Positions 1 through 9,178 of a DNA stretch of 64,000 bases are shown here, piece after piece; the first letter of the stretch is position 1, and each line of letters opens with the position of its first letter. The notes under the pieces are model-generated. The model was not told where the DNA came from. It worked only from the letters and a program-made list of their open reading frames with translations, and searched no databases. Position numbers and translations under genes: made by a program. The stretch spans positions 434,001 through 498,000 of the forward strand of contig NZ_JAOEFD010000001.1 of NCBI RefSeq assembly GCF_025420485.1, given 5' to 3'. The stretch comes from Nesterenkonia marinintestina. Its GTDB lineage: Bacteria > Actinomycetota > Actinomycetes > Actinomycetales > Micrococcaceae.

Positions 1-799
1 GCTCCTTGGGGCGGTCCATGACGTGGGCCTCGACGACGCGCCGGGTCAGCCCCTCGAACGTCGGATTGGACCCCACCGAGATCGCCGCCGGCCACCGGCG
101 GAACTGCGCATCGATGAGCCAGCCCGCGTAGACGCCATCGGCGGGCACCATGCCCTCGGAGTCGTCGGAGAGGTTCGCCGTGGGGAAGCCCAGCTCCCGC
201 CCGCGGGCCTCACCGTGGACCACTGTCCCGATCACGGCGTGGGGACGCCCCAGCACCTCACGGGCCGCGGCCACGTCGCCCTCCGCCAGGGCCTCCCGCA
301 CCCATGTCGACGAGCACCTGCGGTCCCGGCCGAAGTCGTCGACGCCGAGGACCTCGAAGCCGAACTCCTCCCCCAGGGCGACCATGGTGTCGAACGAGCC
401 GCTGTTGTCCCGACCGAACCGGACGTCATGACCGACCACCACGACGGAGGCCTGCAGCGCCTCGACCAGGTAGGTGCGGACGAACTCCTCGGCGGTGAGT
501 CGGGCGAGGTCCAGCGAGTACGGGATCATGAGCATGGCGTCCACACCCGCGGCGGCCAGCCGACGGATCTTCTCGGTCACGCCGGTGAGCATCTCCGGAC
601 AGTCGGCCGGTCGGTGGACCTGCAGCGGATGAGGGTCGAAGGACAGGGCGACGGCGGAGGCCGAGCGGGCCCCGGCGGCCGTCACGAGCTGTTGGAGGAC
701 CTCCTGGTGACCACGATGGACACCGTCGAAGTTGCCGATGGTGACCGCCGTGGGGCCGGGGTCCGCAGGCACCTCATCGAGGCCGTTCCAATAGTGCAC
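1..799 (-). CDS. ribF: Bifunctional riboflavin kinase / FMN adenylyltransferase (partial, C-terminal end cut by window)
   Basis: RibF phosphorylates riboflavin to FMN and adenylates FMN to FAD in the cytoplasm. The N-terminal nucleotidyltransferase signature GNFDGVHRGH is at residues 22-31. Further along are the linker GRPHAVIGTVVHGEARGR and then GFPTANL, which belongs to the riboflavin kinase domain. The GTG start at 799 is preceded by GAGGAG about five bases away. About 266 codons are present, whereas the family usually has 310-330, so roughly 50 residues are missing off the left edge. It is the last visible member of the nusA-to-ribF minus-strand series, downstream of truB and two small membrane proteins. 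Confidence 0.95.
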   Translation of the reverse strand, partial: MHYWNGLDEVPADPGPTAVTIGNFDGVHRGHQEVLQQLVTAAGARSASAVALSFDPHPLQVHRPADCPEMLTGVTEKIRRLAAAGVDAMLMIPYSLDLARLTAEEFVRTYLVEALQASVVVVGHDVRFGRDNSGSFDTMVALGEEFGFEVLGVDDFGRDRRCSSTWVREALAEGDVAAAREVLGRPHAVIGTVVHGEARGRELGFPTANLSDDSEGMVPADGVYAGWLIDAQFRRWPAAISVGSNPTFEGLTRRVVEAHVMDRPKE

Positions 800-884
800 G
801 TCACTCCTCGCAGACGAATACAGATCGACTGTACCAGCGGCGTCCGACGCGCCCTGGGCGCGGACGGGCCTCCTGTGGGCCCGG

Positions 885-1328
885 TCAGCGGTGGTCGCCG
901 CGCGGACCGCCCGGCCGGTGGCGCCACAGCCAGTACAGCCCGACCACGGGCAGCACCAGGGGCACGTAGCCGTACCCCGAGCCGAAGTGGGACCAGACCG
1001 TGTCGTCGGCGAAGAGATCGGGGACAAGCACAGTCCAGAGTCCGACCCCGAGCACTCCGAACAGCTCGATGAGCACCGCCGACATGGCGGTCTTCCACGC
1101 GGCCACCGATCGCCGCGAGAGGGCCACGGTCGCGACCACGTAGACCAGCGCGGCGAAGGCCGAGAGGAGGTACGCCACCGGGGCCTCGGCGAAGTGGAAC
1201 ACCGACTGGTACAGCGCCCGCGCGGTGGCAGAGACCGCGAAGATCCCGTAGGCGGTGATGATCAGCATCCCCACCCCGCGGTTCCGAGGCGTCTGCACGG
1301 CCCCGCTCCCCTGGTGTCCGGCACTCAC
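885..1328 (-). CDS. Hypothetical four-TM membrane protein
   Basis: Unrecognised integral membrane protein of 147 residues with about four hydrophobic segments (near residues 20-40, 50-68, 77-97 and 117-135) and a basic C-terminus. The GTG start at 1328 overlaps the stop of the upstream gene as GTGA, so the two are probably translationally coupled. It could be read further upstream in this frame, but that sequence is arginine-rich and not membrane-like. It sits between truB and ribF with another four-TM protein, and the two probably act together. No enzymatic motif is visible and I assign no function. Confidence 0.75.
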   Translation of the reverse strand: MSAGHQGSGAVQTPRNRGVGMLIITAYGIFAVSATARALYQSVFHFAEAPVAYLLSAFAALVYVVATVALSRRSVAAWKTAMSAVLIELFGVLGVGLWTVLVPDLFADDTVWSHFGSGYGYVPLVLPVVGLYWLWRHRPGGPRGDHR

Positions 1329-1693
1329 AGCGCGCTTCCCCACCAGATCTCCTCCATGCGGTACAGCATCACGAACACCACCGGGCCGACGAAGCTCATC
1401 ACCAGGTTCGACCACCGGGTGCGGTCCACCATCGCCCAGACGAACACGCCGACGGGCAGCAGCAGCGCGGTCAGGACGTAGCCCCAGAACTCCCAGCCCT
1501 CGCCGACGATCGTCGCCGCGGAGACCAGCTGCCGGAATCCGGCATACACCCCGTAGGCGATGAGGTAGAGCTCGACGGCGGCGAGCGAGACGATCGAGGA
1601 GTCCGCCGGATGGCCGCGCAGAGCCGTCATGACCCAGCATGTCAGCATCGAAGCCGCGCACACCGCTGTGCCGACGACGAACATGACCGTCAT
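1325..1693 (-). CDS. Hypothetical four-TM membrane protein
   Basis: Unrecognised protein of 122 residues made almost entirely of four hydrophobic helices (about residues 1-25, 33-52, 64-83 and 93-113) with short charged turns. The start ATG overlaps the truB stop as ATGA, and its own stop overlaps the next GTG start. That makes a tightly coupled truB - membrane protein - membrane protein run. There is an in-frame ATG three codons later that could be used instead. No motif suggests a function. The size similarity to its neighbour suggests a heteromeric membrane pair, which is inference only. Confidence 0.75.
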   Translation of the reverse strand: MTVMFVVGTAVCAASMLTCWVMTALRGHPADSSIVSLAAVELYLIAYGVYAGFRQLVSAATIVGEGWEFWGYVLTALLLPVGVFVWAMVDRTRWSNLVMSFVGPVVFVMLYRMEEIWWGSAL

Positions 1694-2673
1694 GAGCCGT
1701 CTTCCGAGGTGCGGAACACGAGCTCCGGCTTGGCCTGCAGACGCACTGCGCCCCGGCGGGCCGCCTGGGCGGCCTCACCGGAGGCCGAGGCGTCCGACTT
1801 CGCCGGAACGTCCTGCAGCAGAGCCACCAGCTCGCCGTCCGGGTCGAAGGCCGCGGTCAGCACCTCGGACTCCGAGGCGGTGATCCGCCGACCGTGACCG
1901 ACGTCCGCCGCCTCCTCAGCGGTCAGGTCCCTCCGCGGGAAGAGCAGGGCCGCAGCCTCAGCCAGACCGATGTAGCCGAAGTCCTCGGCCAGATCGTTCA
2001 GGGTCAGCGCGTTCTCGATCCGGTAGGAACCCACCGCCGTTCGGCGGAGTGCGGTCAGGTGACCGCCGACCTCGAGCATCTCGCCGAGGTCCCGGGCCAG
2101 CGCCCTCACATAGGTGCCGGAGGAGACGTCGACCTCGACGTCGACGTCGAGGACGCGTCCGCCGTCGATCCTCCGCACCTCGAGCACGTCGAACCGACGG
2201 ACCGTCACCGGACGGGCCTCGAGCTCGAGCTCCTCACCGCTGCGGGCCCGATCATAGGCCCGGCGGCCGGCGACCCTGATCGCGGAGACCGTCGCGGGGA
2301 CCTGCATGATCTCGCCGCGGAGCCGCCCGACTGCCTGCTCCAGGGCGGCGTCGTCGACGGCGTTGGCGAACCGAGTCCGCACCTCCTCGCCGTCGGCGTC
2401 GTCGGTGGTGGTCGACACCCCCAGCCTCACGGTGGCCGTGTAGGTCTTGGAGGCGCCGACGATGTGGGTCAGCAGGCGGGTGGCGCGGTTGACGCCTACG
2501 ACCAGGACTCCGGTGGCCATCGGATCGAGGGTCCCGGCGTGTCCGACCTTGCGCGTCCCCGCGAGCCGACGGGTCCGACCGACGACGTCGTGACTGGTCC
2601 AGCCCGCCGGCTTGTCCACCAGCACCAGGCCGGAGCCGACCGCGATCTCCTCCGGACGCTGCTTCTTCCCCAT
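1690..2673 (-). CDS. truB: tRNA pseudouridine(55) synthase
   Basis: TruB converts U55 of the T-psi-C loop of tRNAs to pseudouridine. The 327-residue protein begins with the KPAGWTSHDVV element and has GHAGTLDPMATGVLVVG, where Asp50 is the catalytic aspartate. Further family blocks include VSSGTYVRALARDLGE and HLTALRRTAVG. The C-terminal part resembles the actinobacterial TruB extension. It lies 16 bp downstream of rbfA and overlaps the following membrane protein by four bases, the usual actinobacterial rbfA-truB order. Confidence 0.97.
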   Translation of the reverse strand: MGKKQRPEEIAVGSGLVLVDKPAGWTSHDVVGRTRRLAGTRKVGHAGTLDPMATGVLVVGVNRATRLLTHIVGASKTYTATVRLGVSTTTDDADGEEVRTRFANAVDDAALEQAVGRLRGEIMQVPATVSAIRVAGRRAYDRARSGEELELEARPVTVRRFDVLEVRRIDGGRVLDVDVEVDVSSGTYVRALARDLGEMLEVGGHLTALRRTAVGSYRIENALTLNDLAEDFGYIGLAEAAALLFPRRDLTAEEAADVGHGRRITASESEVLTAAFDPDGELVALLQDVPAKSDASASGEAAQAARRGAVRLQAKPELVFRTSEDGS

Positions 2674-2689
2674 CGTCGCCTCCGGCTCC

Positions 2690-3187
2690 TCAGCGGTCGC
2701 CGTCGGAGACGGCGTCCGCCTCGGACCCGGTCCCCGCGTCAGGGGCCGTCTCAGCCTCGACGTCGGCCTCGCCGTGGGACCGGTACGGGTCTCCCTCGCC
2801 GGCTGGGGAGGCTCCCTCCCGCAGGGCCGCGACCTCGGCGTCCTGCTCCCTGGCGCGACGCAGCAGGTCCTCCAGGTGGGCGGCGTTCTCCGGTATCTCG
2901 TCGGCGACGAAGTCCAGCGTCGGGGTGAGTCGGATGGTCAGCTGACGACCGACCTCGTGGCGGAGCACGCCTCGGCTGCGCTCCAGCAGAGCGTCAGCCT
3001 CGGAACGGGCCGACTCGTCGCCCATCACGGTGTAGTACACGGTGGCGTGCTGCAGGTCGTTGGTCACCCGTGCGTCGGTGACGGTGATCAGTTCGGCGCG
3101 GTCGTCCTTGACCCTGCTGCGCAGGGCCTCGGCGACGATCACCTGGATCCGCCGGGCGAGCCGGGCGGCGCGTGCGGGATCTGCCAT
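2690..3187 (-). CDS. rbfA: 30S ribosome-binding factor A
   Basis: RbfA binds the 30S subunit near the 5' end of 16S rRNA and helps its late maturation. The 165-residue product shows the family pattern: an N-terminal helix (RAARLARRIQVIVAEALR), then ITVTDARVTNDLQHATVYYTVMG, then a conserved region ending IRLTPTLDFVADEI. The last 45 residues or so are a long acidic tail rich in Glu, Asp and Ala that goes beyond the compact KH-like core. Strong GGAGG-type sequence precedes the ATG. It is separated from infB by a 114-bp spacer holding a strong hairpin. Confidence 0.95.
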   Translation of the reverse strand: MADPARAARLARRIQVIVAEALRSRVKDDRAELITVTDARVTNDLQHATVYYTVMGDESARSEADALLERSRGVLRHEVGRQLTIRLTPTLDFVADEIPENAAHLEDLLRRAREQDAEVAALREGASPAGEGDPYRSHGEADVEAETAPDAGTGSEADAVSDGDR

Positions 3188-3226
3188 GGGATCCTCCTTC
3201 TCCTCGTGGTCGGCGCGGACGACGCC

Positions 3227-3274
3227 GGGGACCGGCCCGCCGTCCTCCTCTCGGACGGCGGCGGGCCGGTCCCC
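3227..3274 (-). terminator. Strong hairpin between infB and rbfA
   Basis: A long GC-rich inverted repeat: the left arm at 3227-3245 starts GGGGACCGGCCCG, the right arm at 3253-3274 ends CGGGCCGGTCCCC, and a 7-nt loop separates them. The arms pair over about 19 bp with one 3-nt bulge. It lies 28 bp after the infB stop. No U-run follows on the minus strand, so it may be a partial terminator or an mRNA-stabilising element that tunes rbfA relative to infB. Confidence 0.6.
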
Positions 3275-3301
3275 GTGTCTCAGCGCAGGGTCATCGTCGC
3301 C

Positions 3302-6115
3302 TCAGACGCGCGGGATCTCTCGCATCTCCCAGGTCTCGATCACGTCACCCTCCTGGATGTCGTTGAACGAGCCCAGGCCGATACCGCACTCGAAGCCGTC
3401 GCGCACCTCGGTGGCGTCGTCCTTGTAGCGCCGCAGCGACTCGATCGACAGGCTCTCGGCGACCACCGCTCCGTCGCGCACCAGGCGGGCCTTGGCGTTG
3501 CGGCGGATGATGCCCGAGCGGACGATCGAACCGGCGATGTTGCCGAACTTCGACGAACGGAAGACCTCCCGGATCTCGGCGGACCCGAGGGAGACCTCCT
3601 CGTACTCCGGCTTCAGCATGCCCTTCAGCGCGTTCTCGATGTCGTCGAGGGCCGCGTAGATGACCGAGTAGAAGCGCATGTCCACGCCCTCCGAGTCGGC
3701 CAGCTCCTGGACACGCTCCGCCGGACGGACGTTGAAGCCGATGATGATGGCGTCGTCGACCGTCGCCAGATTGACGTCGTTCTGCGTGATGGCACCGACG
3801 CCGCGGTGGATGACGCGCAGCTGGACGTCGTCGCCGACGTCGATCTTCAGCAGCGAGTCCTCCAGGGCCTCCACGGCACCGGAGACGTCGCCCTTGAGGA
3901 TCAGGTTCAGCGTGTCGATCTTGCCCTCGGCCACCGCCTGGTCGAAGTTCTCCAGACTGATGCGCTTGCGACGCTTGGCCAGGTTCGCGTTGCGCTCGGC
4001 GGCCTCACGCTTCTCCGCGATCTGACGGGCCGTGCGGTCCTCCTGGGTGACCAGGAAGGAGTCGCCGGCGCGCGGGACGGTCGACATACCCAGCACCTGC
4101 ACGGGCCGGGACGGGCCCGCCTCCTCCACCGGGCTGCCGTTCTCGTCGAACATCGCACGCACACGGCCGAAGCCGTTGCCTGCGACCATGTTGTCGCCGA
4201 CCCGCAGAGTCCCGGACTGCACCAGGACGGTGGCCACGGCGCCGCGGCCCTTGTCCAGGTGCGCCTCGATGGCCACGCCTCGGGCCTCCTTCTCAGGATT
4301 GGCCTCGAGCTCCAGCGCGGCGTCGGCGGTCAGCAGGATCGCTTCGAGCAGCTGCTCGATGTTCTGGTGCTGCCGCGCCGAGACGTCGACGAACATGGTG
4401 TCGCCGCCGTACTCCTCGGGCACCAGGTCGTACTCGGTGAGCTGGCCGCGGATCTTGTCCGGGGACGCACCCTCCTTGTCGACCTTGTTCACCGCCACCA
4501 CGATCGGCACGTCCGCCGCCTTGGCGTGGTTCAGCGCCTCGATGGTCTGCGGCATGACGCCGTCGTCCGCGGCGACGACCAGCACAGCGATGTCGGTGAC
4601 CTTCGCACCGCGGGCACGCATGGCGGTGAACGCCTCGTGACCGGGGGTGTCGATGAAGGTCAGGCCGCGCTCTTCGCCCTCGTGGTCGACGTGGACCTGG
4701 TACGCGCCGATGTGCTGGGTGATGCCTCCGGCCTCACCCTCGGTCACGTTCGAGTTGCGCACGGCGTCGAGCAGGCGGGTCTTTCCGTGGTCGACGTGAC
4801 CCATCACGGTCACCACGGCCGGACGGGCCTGCATGGACTCGGCGTCCTCGTTCTCGGCCTCGGCCTCGAGGTCGATGTCGAAGGACTCGAGGATCTCTCG
4901 GTCCTCGTCCTCCGGGGAGACGACCTGGACCTTGTAGCCCAGCTCCTCGCCGAGAAGCTGGAAGGTCTCCTCGTCCAGCGACTGGTTGGCGGTGGCCATC
5001 TCACCCAGCTTCATCAGCACGGTGACCAGGGCCGCCGGCTCGGCGCCGATCTTCTCGGCGAAGTCGGCCAGCGCCGCACCGCGACGCAGACGCAGCACCG
5101 TGGTGCCGTCGCCCTTGGGGACGCGCACGCCGCCGATCTCGCGGGTGTGCCGCTGCTCCATCTCCTGCCGCTTGGCGCGCTTGGACTTCCGGGCCTTGGA
5201 CCGGGAGCCGCCGCGGCCGAAGGCGCCGGCCGTGCCGCCGCGTCCGCGGCCGCCGCGACCGCGGGGCGGTCCTCCGGGGCCGCCGGGCCCGCCCGGACCG
5301 CCGGGGCCGCCGCCGGGACGACCGCCCGGACGCCCACGGCCCCCGCCGGGTGCGGCGGGCGCCGGCGTCTGACCGGGCATCATGGACGGCTTGGGGCGGT
5401 TCCCTCCGCCGGGGCGCGGCGGTGCGCCCTGGCCGGGTGCGGGACGTCCGCGGCCGCCGCCGGGACGAGGTCCGCCCGAGCGCTCCTGACGGTCTCCGCG
5501 CATCCCCTGCTGCGGGGCGAACGGGTTGTTGCCCGGACGCGGACCGGGCCGGGGCCCGCCGGAGCCGCCGGGACGGGGTCCGCCCGAGCGCTCCTGCTGG
5601 CCCATGCCCTGCTGCGAGGCGAACGGGTTGTTGCCCGGACGCGGTCCCGGCCGGGGCCCGCCCGGCTTGGGCGCGCCCGGACGGGCACCGCCTGAGGGAG
5701 CGTCGGACTCGTCGGGCTTCGGCGCCTGCGAGGGCTTGGGTGCCGGCGGCTGCTCGGAGGCGGCGTCCGGGGCCGGGGCCTCGGGCGCCGGCACGTCCTC
5801 GGCCTCGGGCGCCGGCGGCTCCTCCGCGGGCTTGGGGCTGGGCTTGGGCGCCCCGGCCGCACTGCGGCCGGCGGACGGCTTGGGGCCGGGCTTGCGGGCC
5901 GGCGAGGGCTTGGGCGTCGAGCCGGAGCCGGAGCCGGAGGCACCCTCCTTGCCGGAGGCGTCGGGGAAGGCTGCACGCAGCTTCTTCGCGACGGGGGGCT
6001 CCACCGTCGACGACGGGGACTTCACGAACTCGCCCATGTCCTGCAGCTTGGCGAGTGCATCCTTGGATGTGATTCCGAGCTCCTTGGCGAGCTCATGTAC
6101 GCGGGCCTTGGCCAC
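3302..6115 (-). CDS. infB: Translation initiation factor IF-2
   Basis: IF-2 is the GTPase that brings fMet-tRNA to the 30S subunit and promotes subunit joining. The 937-residue protein starts at GTG 6115 after AAGGAG. Its IF2-N motif is at the start ([18 protein letters not shown]). A roughly 250-residue Pro/Gly/Arg-rich linker follows, in which the block [14 protein letters not shown] occurs twice. A second IF2-N-like region and the G domain come next, with GHVDHGKT near residues 435-442, DTPGHE and NKVDK. The C-terminal initiator-tRNA-binding domains are complete. The low-complexity linker is typical of actinobacterial IF-2 and explains the unusual length. Confidence 0.98.
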   Translation of the reverse strand: MAKARVHELAKELGITSKDALAKLQDMGEFVKSPSSTVEPPVAKKLRAAFPDASGKEGASGSGSGSTPKPSPARKPGPKPSAGRSAAGAPKPSPKPAEEPPAPEAEDVPAPEAPAPDAASEQPPAPKPSQAPKPDESDAPSGGARPGAPKPGGPRPGPRPGNNPFASQQGMGQQERSGGPRPGGSGGPRPGPRPGNNPFAPQQGMRGDRQERSGGPRPGGGRGRPAPGQGAPPRPGGGNRPKPSMMPGQTPAPAAPGGGRGRPGGRPGGGPGGPGGPGGPGGPPRGRGGRGRGGTAGAFGRGGSRSKARKSKRAKRQEMEQRHTREIGGVRVPKGDGTTVLRLRRGAALADFAEKIGAEPAALVTVLMKLGEMATANQSLDEETFQLLGEELGYKVQVVSPEDEDREILESFDIDLEAEAENEDAESMQARPAVVTVMGHVDHGKTRLLDAVRNSNVTEGEAGGITQHIGAYQVHVDHEGEERGLTFIDTPGHEAFTAMRARGAKVTDIAVLVVAADDGVMPQTIEALNHAKAADVPIVVAVNKVDKEGASPDKIRGQLTEYDLVPEEYGGDTMFVDVSARQHQNIEQLLEAILLTADAALELEANPEKEARGVAIEAHLDKGRGAVATVLVQSGTLRVGDNMVAGNGFGRVRAMFDENGSPVEEAGPSRPVQVLGMSTVPRAGDSFLVTQEDRTARQIAEKREAAERNANLAKRRKRISLENFDQAVAEGKIDTLNLILKGDVSGAVEALEDSLLKIDVGDDVQLRVIHRGVGAITQNDVNLATVDDAIIIGFNVRPAERVQELADSEGVDMRFYSVIYAALDDIENALKGMLKPEYEEVSLGSAEIREVFRSSKFGNIAGSIVRSGIIRRNAKARLVRDGAVVAESLSIESLRRYKDDATEVRDGFECGIGLGSFNDIQEGDVIETWEMREIPRV

Positions 6116-6142
6116 TTTGCTCCTTGTCTGGCCCGCGCGGCA

Positions 6143-6169
6143 CCCCCGCTGAGATCAGCAGGGGCTGAT
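6143..6169 (-). promoter_or_regulatory. Alternative hairpins in the infB leader
   Basis: In the 204-bp spacer between ylxR and infB two mutually exclusive stems can form. CCCC(C)GCTGA at 6143-6152 pairs with TCAGC(A)GGGG at 6155-6164. ATCAGC at 6154-6159 pairs with GCTGAT at 6164-6169. They share the segment 6154-6164. The structure lies some 17-50 nt upstream of the infB ribosome-binding site, where it could influence transcription or translation of infB. The rest of the spacer shows nothing recognisable. Confidence 0.4.
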
Positions 6170-6319
6170 GTCAGGGGTTCACCTTCACGGACCGGTCAAC
6201 ATCGTCGATTTCCGAGACGGAGTCACTCAGCTGGTTCATCACTGGGCACTCATCCGTCGATGCTCATCGGGTGTCCATCACTTTCGAACCCGCTTTCCAT
6301 CCGATACGTGCAGTGGACG

Positions 6320-6601
6320 TCATGGGGCGACCGGACCGATGATCCGCTCGACGCTCAGGTGCTCGACGCTGACCGGACGGCGGAACGCCCTGTGGAAGGC
6401 CTTCCGCCGCACCGCCTGCTCGAAGCACTCCTCCTCCGGGTGGAGCCAGGCACCGCGGCCGGGCATCCGGCGCGCGGGGTCGGGCACCACGCGGGGAAGG
6501 CTCGCACCGTCGTCGTCGGACGCCGGCGCGAGGACGAACCTCACGACGTCTCCCTGGTCCACCCGTCGACGACAGCCGACACAGGTGCGCACAGGGACCA
6601 T
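6320..6601 (-). CDS. ylxR: YlxR family RNA-binding protein (DUF448)
   Basis: Small basic 93-residue protein of the YlxR/DUF448 family, which is almost always encoded between nusA and infB, as here. Members bind RNA and in some Firmicutes have been linked to RNase P. The hallmark PxRxCVGCR is at residues 3-11, and a conserved GRGAWLHP block follows near residue 48. The protein probably acts in cytoplasmic RNA metabolism tied to translation genes. The ATG at 6601 has no strong SD immediately upstream, so the start is slightly uncertain. Confidence 0.9.
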   Translation of the reverse strand: MVPVRTCVGCRRRVDQGDVVRFVLAPASDDDGASLPRVVPDPARRMPGRGAWLHPEEECFEQAVRRKAFHRAFRRPVSVEHLSVERIIGPVAP

Positions 6602-6677
6602 GACAGTCTACCTCCATGTGGGGTTCTGGGAAGAATCTCCGGCACCGGGTCCCGCCGCGTCGGGCGGTCCCGGACCG

Positions 6678-7670
6678 TCAGGCCTGGACGGCCTCGGCGT
6701 CGGACTCCGCGGCGTCGGAGATGATGTCGATCCGCCACCCGGTCAGCTTCGCCGCCAGCCGCGCGTTCTGCCCCTCCTTGCCGATGGCCAGGGACAGCTG
6801 GTAGTCCGGGACCACCACCCGGGCCGACCGCGTGGTCTCGTCCAGGACGTCCACCGACTTCACCTTCGCCGGGGAGAGCGCATGACCGATGAACTCGGCG
6901 GCCTGGTCGGAGTGGTCGATGATGTCGATCTTCTCGTCGTTGAGCTCGGTCATCACCGCGCGCACGCGCGCTCCCATCGCACCGATGCAGGCACCCTTGG
7001 GGTTGATCCCGGCCTCGTGGCTGCGCACCGCGATCTTGGTGCGGTGCCCGGCCTCCCGGGCGATGGCGGTGATCTCCACCGCTCCCTCGGCGATCTCGGG
7101 GACCTCGTGCTCGAAGAGCTTCTTCACCAGACCCGGATGCGAGCGGGACAGCGTGATGGAGGGCCCCTTCATCCCGCGGTGGACGTCGACCACGTAGGCC
7201 CGCAGCCTGGAGCCGTGCGGGTACTCCTCACCGGGGACCTGCTCCTGCGGGGGCAGCACGGCCTCGACGGCGCCGAGGTCGACCTGCACCATGTTCGGAT
7301 TGCGCCCCTGCTGGATGAGCCCGGAGATGAGCTCACCCTCGCGGCCCTTGAACTCGCCCAGGACCTGGTCGTCCTCGGCGTCGCGGATCCGCTGCATGAT
7401 GACCTGGCGCGCCGTGGAGGCGGCCACCCGGCCGAAGTTCTTGGGGGTGTCGTCGAACTCTCCGAGGACCGTGCCGTGCTCGTCGAACTCCTTGGCCCAG
7501 ATGGTGACGTGTCCGGTCGACTCGTCGATCTCGGCGCGGGCGTGCTTCAGGGCACCGGGAGACTTGTGGTAGGCGAGGACGAGCGCATGTTCGATGGCCG
7601 GCATCAGCTTGTCCAGGGGTATCTCGCGCTCCCGGACCAGCATCCGCAGTGCGCTCATGTCGATATCCAC
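6678..7670 (-). CDS. nusA: Transcription termination/antitermination factor NusA
   Basis: NusA binds RNA polymerase and nascent RNA and modulates pausing, termination and antitermination. The 330-residue protein has the N-terminal RNAP-binding domain ([17 protein letters not shown]), an S1 domain around residues 130-200 ending [15 protein letters not shown], and two KH domains ([17 protein letters not shown] and [19 protein letters not shown]). The C-terminal acidic repeats of E. coli NusA are absent, as usual in actinobacteria. Downstream lies ylxR and upstream rimP, which makes the classical rimP-nusA-ylxR-infB operon. Confidence 0.97.
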   Translation of the reverse strand: MDIDMSALRMLVREREIPLDKLMPAIEHALVLAYHKSPGALKHARAEIDESTGHVTIWAKEFDEHGTVLGEFDDTPKNFGRVAASTARQVIMQRIRDAEDDQVLGEFKGREGELISGLIQQGRNPNMVQVDLGAVEAVLPPQEQVPGEEYPHGSRLRAYVVDVHRGMKGPSITLSRSHPGLVKKLFEHEVPEIAEGAVEITAIAREAGHRTKIAVRSHEAGINPKGACIGAMGARVRAVMTELNDEKIDIIDHSDQAAEFIGHALSPAKVKSVDVLDETTRSARVVVPDYQLSLAIGKEGQNARLAAKLTGWRIDIISDAAESDAEAVQA

Positions 7671-7709
7671 TTGTTCCTCCCGTGCAGGTAGCGGTTCGTG
7701 CCGGCTCGG

Positions 7710-8255
7710 CTACTCCGTGTGTGAGAACTCTACCTGGACTCGGGCGCGGTCGACGGATGCCAGGGGGATGTCGACGGGGTCGCCGTGACGTACGGGCATC
7801 CCCTTCTTCGGCGGCTGCTTCTGCTCCACCACGCGGATGTCGCTCTCGGAGACCTCCTGCAGGCGTGCCACCAGGGGCGGCAGACCCTCCCGCTCGATCT
7901 CCAGGAGGCGTCCGACGTTGCGTGCGTAGTGCCGGGGCTCGGTCAGGGGGCGGGTCGCACCCGGGGTGGAGACTTCGAGCTCGTAGTCGTCGAGGTCGCT
8001 GAGCGCATCGGCGTCGTCGAGAGCCTCCGAGAGGGACTCCGAGACGGCGGCGACGGTGTCGAGGTCGACCTGCTCGACACCGGTCTCGTAGTCGAGGACG
8101 ATCCGCAGCGACGCCCCCGCGGCCGCGCTGCGGACCTCAGCCTCCTCCAGGATCAGCCCGTGCTCGACCACCACGGGCTCGATGACGGGGAGCAGCTGCT
8201 CGGCCCGCGGGTCGCGGGCCTTCTCGTGCTGACTGGCACGGCGCGATACGGCCAT
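7710..8255 (-). CDS. rimP: Ribosome maturation factor RimP
   Basis: RimP assists maturation of the 30S subunit. The start chosen is ATG 8255, preceded by GGAAGG, and gives 181 residues, which fits the family. Reading further upstream only adds arginine-rich sequence. The characteristic LEVSTPGATRPLTEPRHYARNVGRLLEI block (the STPG...R..H..R..G pattern) is present in the middle of the protein. It opens the rimP-nusA-ylxR-infB operon. The 107-bp gap between it and the TSUP gene presumably contains the operon promoter. Confidence 0.95.
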   Translation of the reverse strand: MAVSRRASQHEKARDPRAEQLLPVIEPVVVEHGLILEEAEVRSAAAGASLRIVLDYETGVEQVDLDTVAAVSESLSEALDDADALSDLDDYELEVSTPGATRPLTEPRHYARNVGRLLEIEREGLPPLVARLQEVSESDIRVVEQKQPPKKGMPVRHGDPVDIPLASVDRARVQVEFSHTE

Positions 8256-8362
8256 CTCGGCACCTTCCGGAGTCGTCGGTTCGGGCCGTCCCAGTCTACT
8301 CCCGCGCTGCTCCCGCGCTTGGGACGCCCTCCGCAGGGGTCCGCCGGGAACGGCCGCGCGTC

Positions 8363-9166
8363 TCACGGCAGCCAGTCGGAGACGACGTCCCATCCGAGAT
8401 TGATCACCAGGGCGAAGACCACCACGAGGAACACGATCCGGACGAACCGGGAGCCCTTGGCGATGGCCATCCGGGCACCGGTGTAGCCTCCGGCCATATT
8501 CGCCAGGCCGAGGACGAGCCCGGTCAGGACCATGACATGGCCCGCCGGGGCGAAGAAGGCCAGGGCCCCGAGGTTCGTCGCGGCGTTGACGATCTTCGCG
8601 TGGGCCGACGCATTGAGGAAGGAGTAGCCCAGGATCGTCACCAGGCCGATGATCAGGAAGGTGCCCGTCCCCGGCCCGAGCATGCCGTCGTAGAAGCCGA
8701 CCGCCGCTCCGATGAGCACGGCTCGACTCAGGTGGCCCAGACCGGCGTGGCGCAGCCGCTCCAGCTTCCCGATGTCAGGCTTCGATGCGGTGAAGATCCC
8801 CACGGCCAGCAGGGCGAGCACGATGATCGGCATGATCACCTGCTCGGGCAGCGAGGCGGCGACGATCGCTCCGCCGAAGCTGGCGCAGAATGCGGCGAAC
8901 GCCGTCGGCAGCGCCGTGCGCAGGCTCGGTCGGACCCGTCGGATGTAGGTCAGTGCGGAGGTGGTGGTGCCGAAGATCGACCCCAGCTTGTTGGTCGCCA
9001 GCGCCTGGACCGGACTCATCCCCGGGAGCAGCAGAAGCGCGGGCAGCTGCAGCAGCCCCCCGCCGCCGACCACGGCGTCCACCCAGCCGGCGGCGAATCC
9101 CACGGCGAGCAGCAGCAGGATCATCGTCCACGAGACGCCCTCGAACTCTCCGAGCAGAACCTCCAT
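8363..9166 (-). CDS. TSUP family membrane permease (TauE/SafE-like)
   Basis: Integral membrane protein of 267 residues with about eight TM segments, in the TSUP (TauE/SafE) family that moves sulfite, organosulfonates or other small anions. The two family half-signatures are visible: AAGWVDAVVGGGGLLQLPALLLLPGMSP near the N-terminus and GFYDGMLGPGTGTFLIIG in the second half. Both contain the conserved Gly/Asp-rich reentrant-type motif. The substrate cannot be told from sequence. It lies 12 bp after proS on the same strand, so it may be co-transcribed with that gene, without an obvious functional link. Confidence 0.85.
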   Translation of the reverse strand: MEVLLGEFEGVSWTMILLLLAVGFAAGWVDAVVGGGGLLQLPALLLLPGMSPVQALATNKLGSIFGTTTSALTYIRRVRPSLRTALPTAFAAFCASFGGAIVAASLPEQVIMPIIVLALLAVGIFTASKPDIGKLERLRHAGLGHLSRAVLIGAAVGFYDGMLGPGTGTFLIIGLVTILGYSFLNASAHAKIVNAATNLGALAFFAPAGHVMVLTGLVLGLANMAGGYTGARMAIAKGSRFVRIVFLVVVFALVINLGWDVVSDWLP

Positions 9167-9178
9167 GGGTGGTGCGGA

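Noticed and set aside
5500-5700. Tandem DNA repeat in infB as a mobile or regulatory repeat
   Set aside because: It encodes the duplicated RPGNNPFA block of the known low-complexity IF-2 linker.
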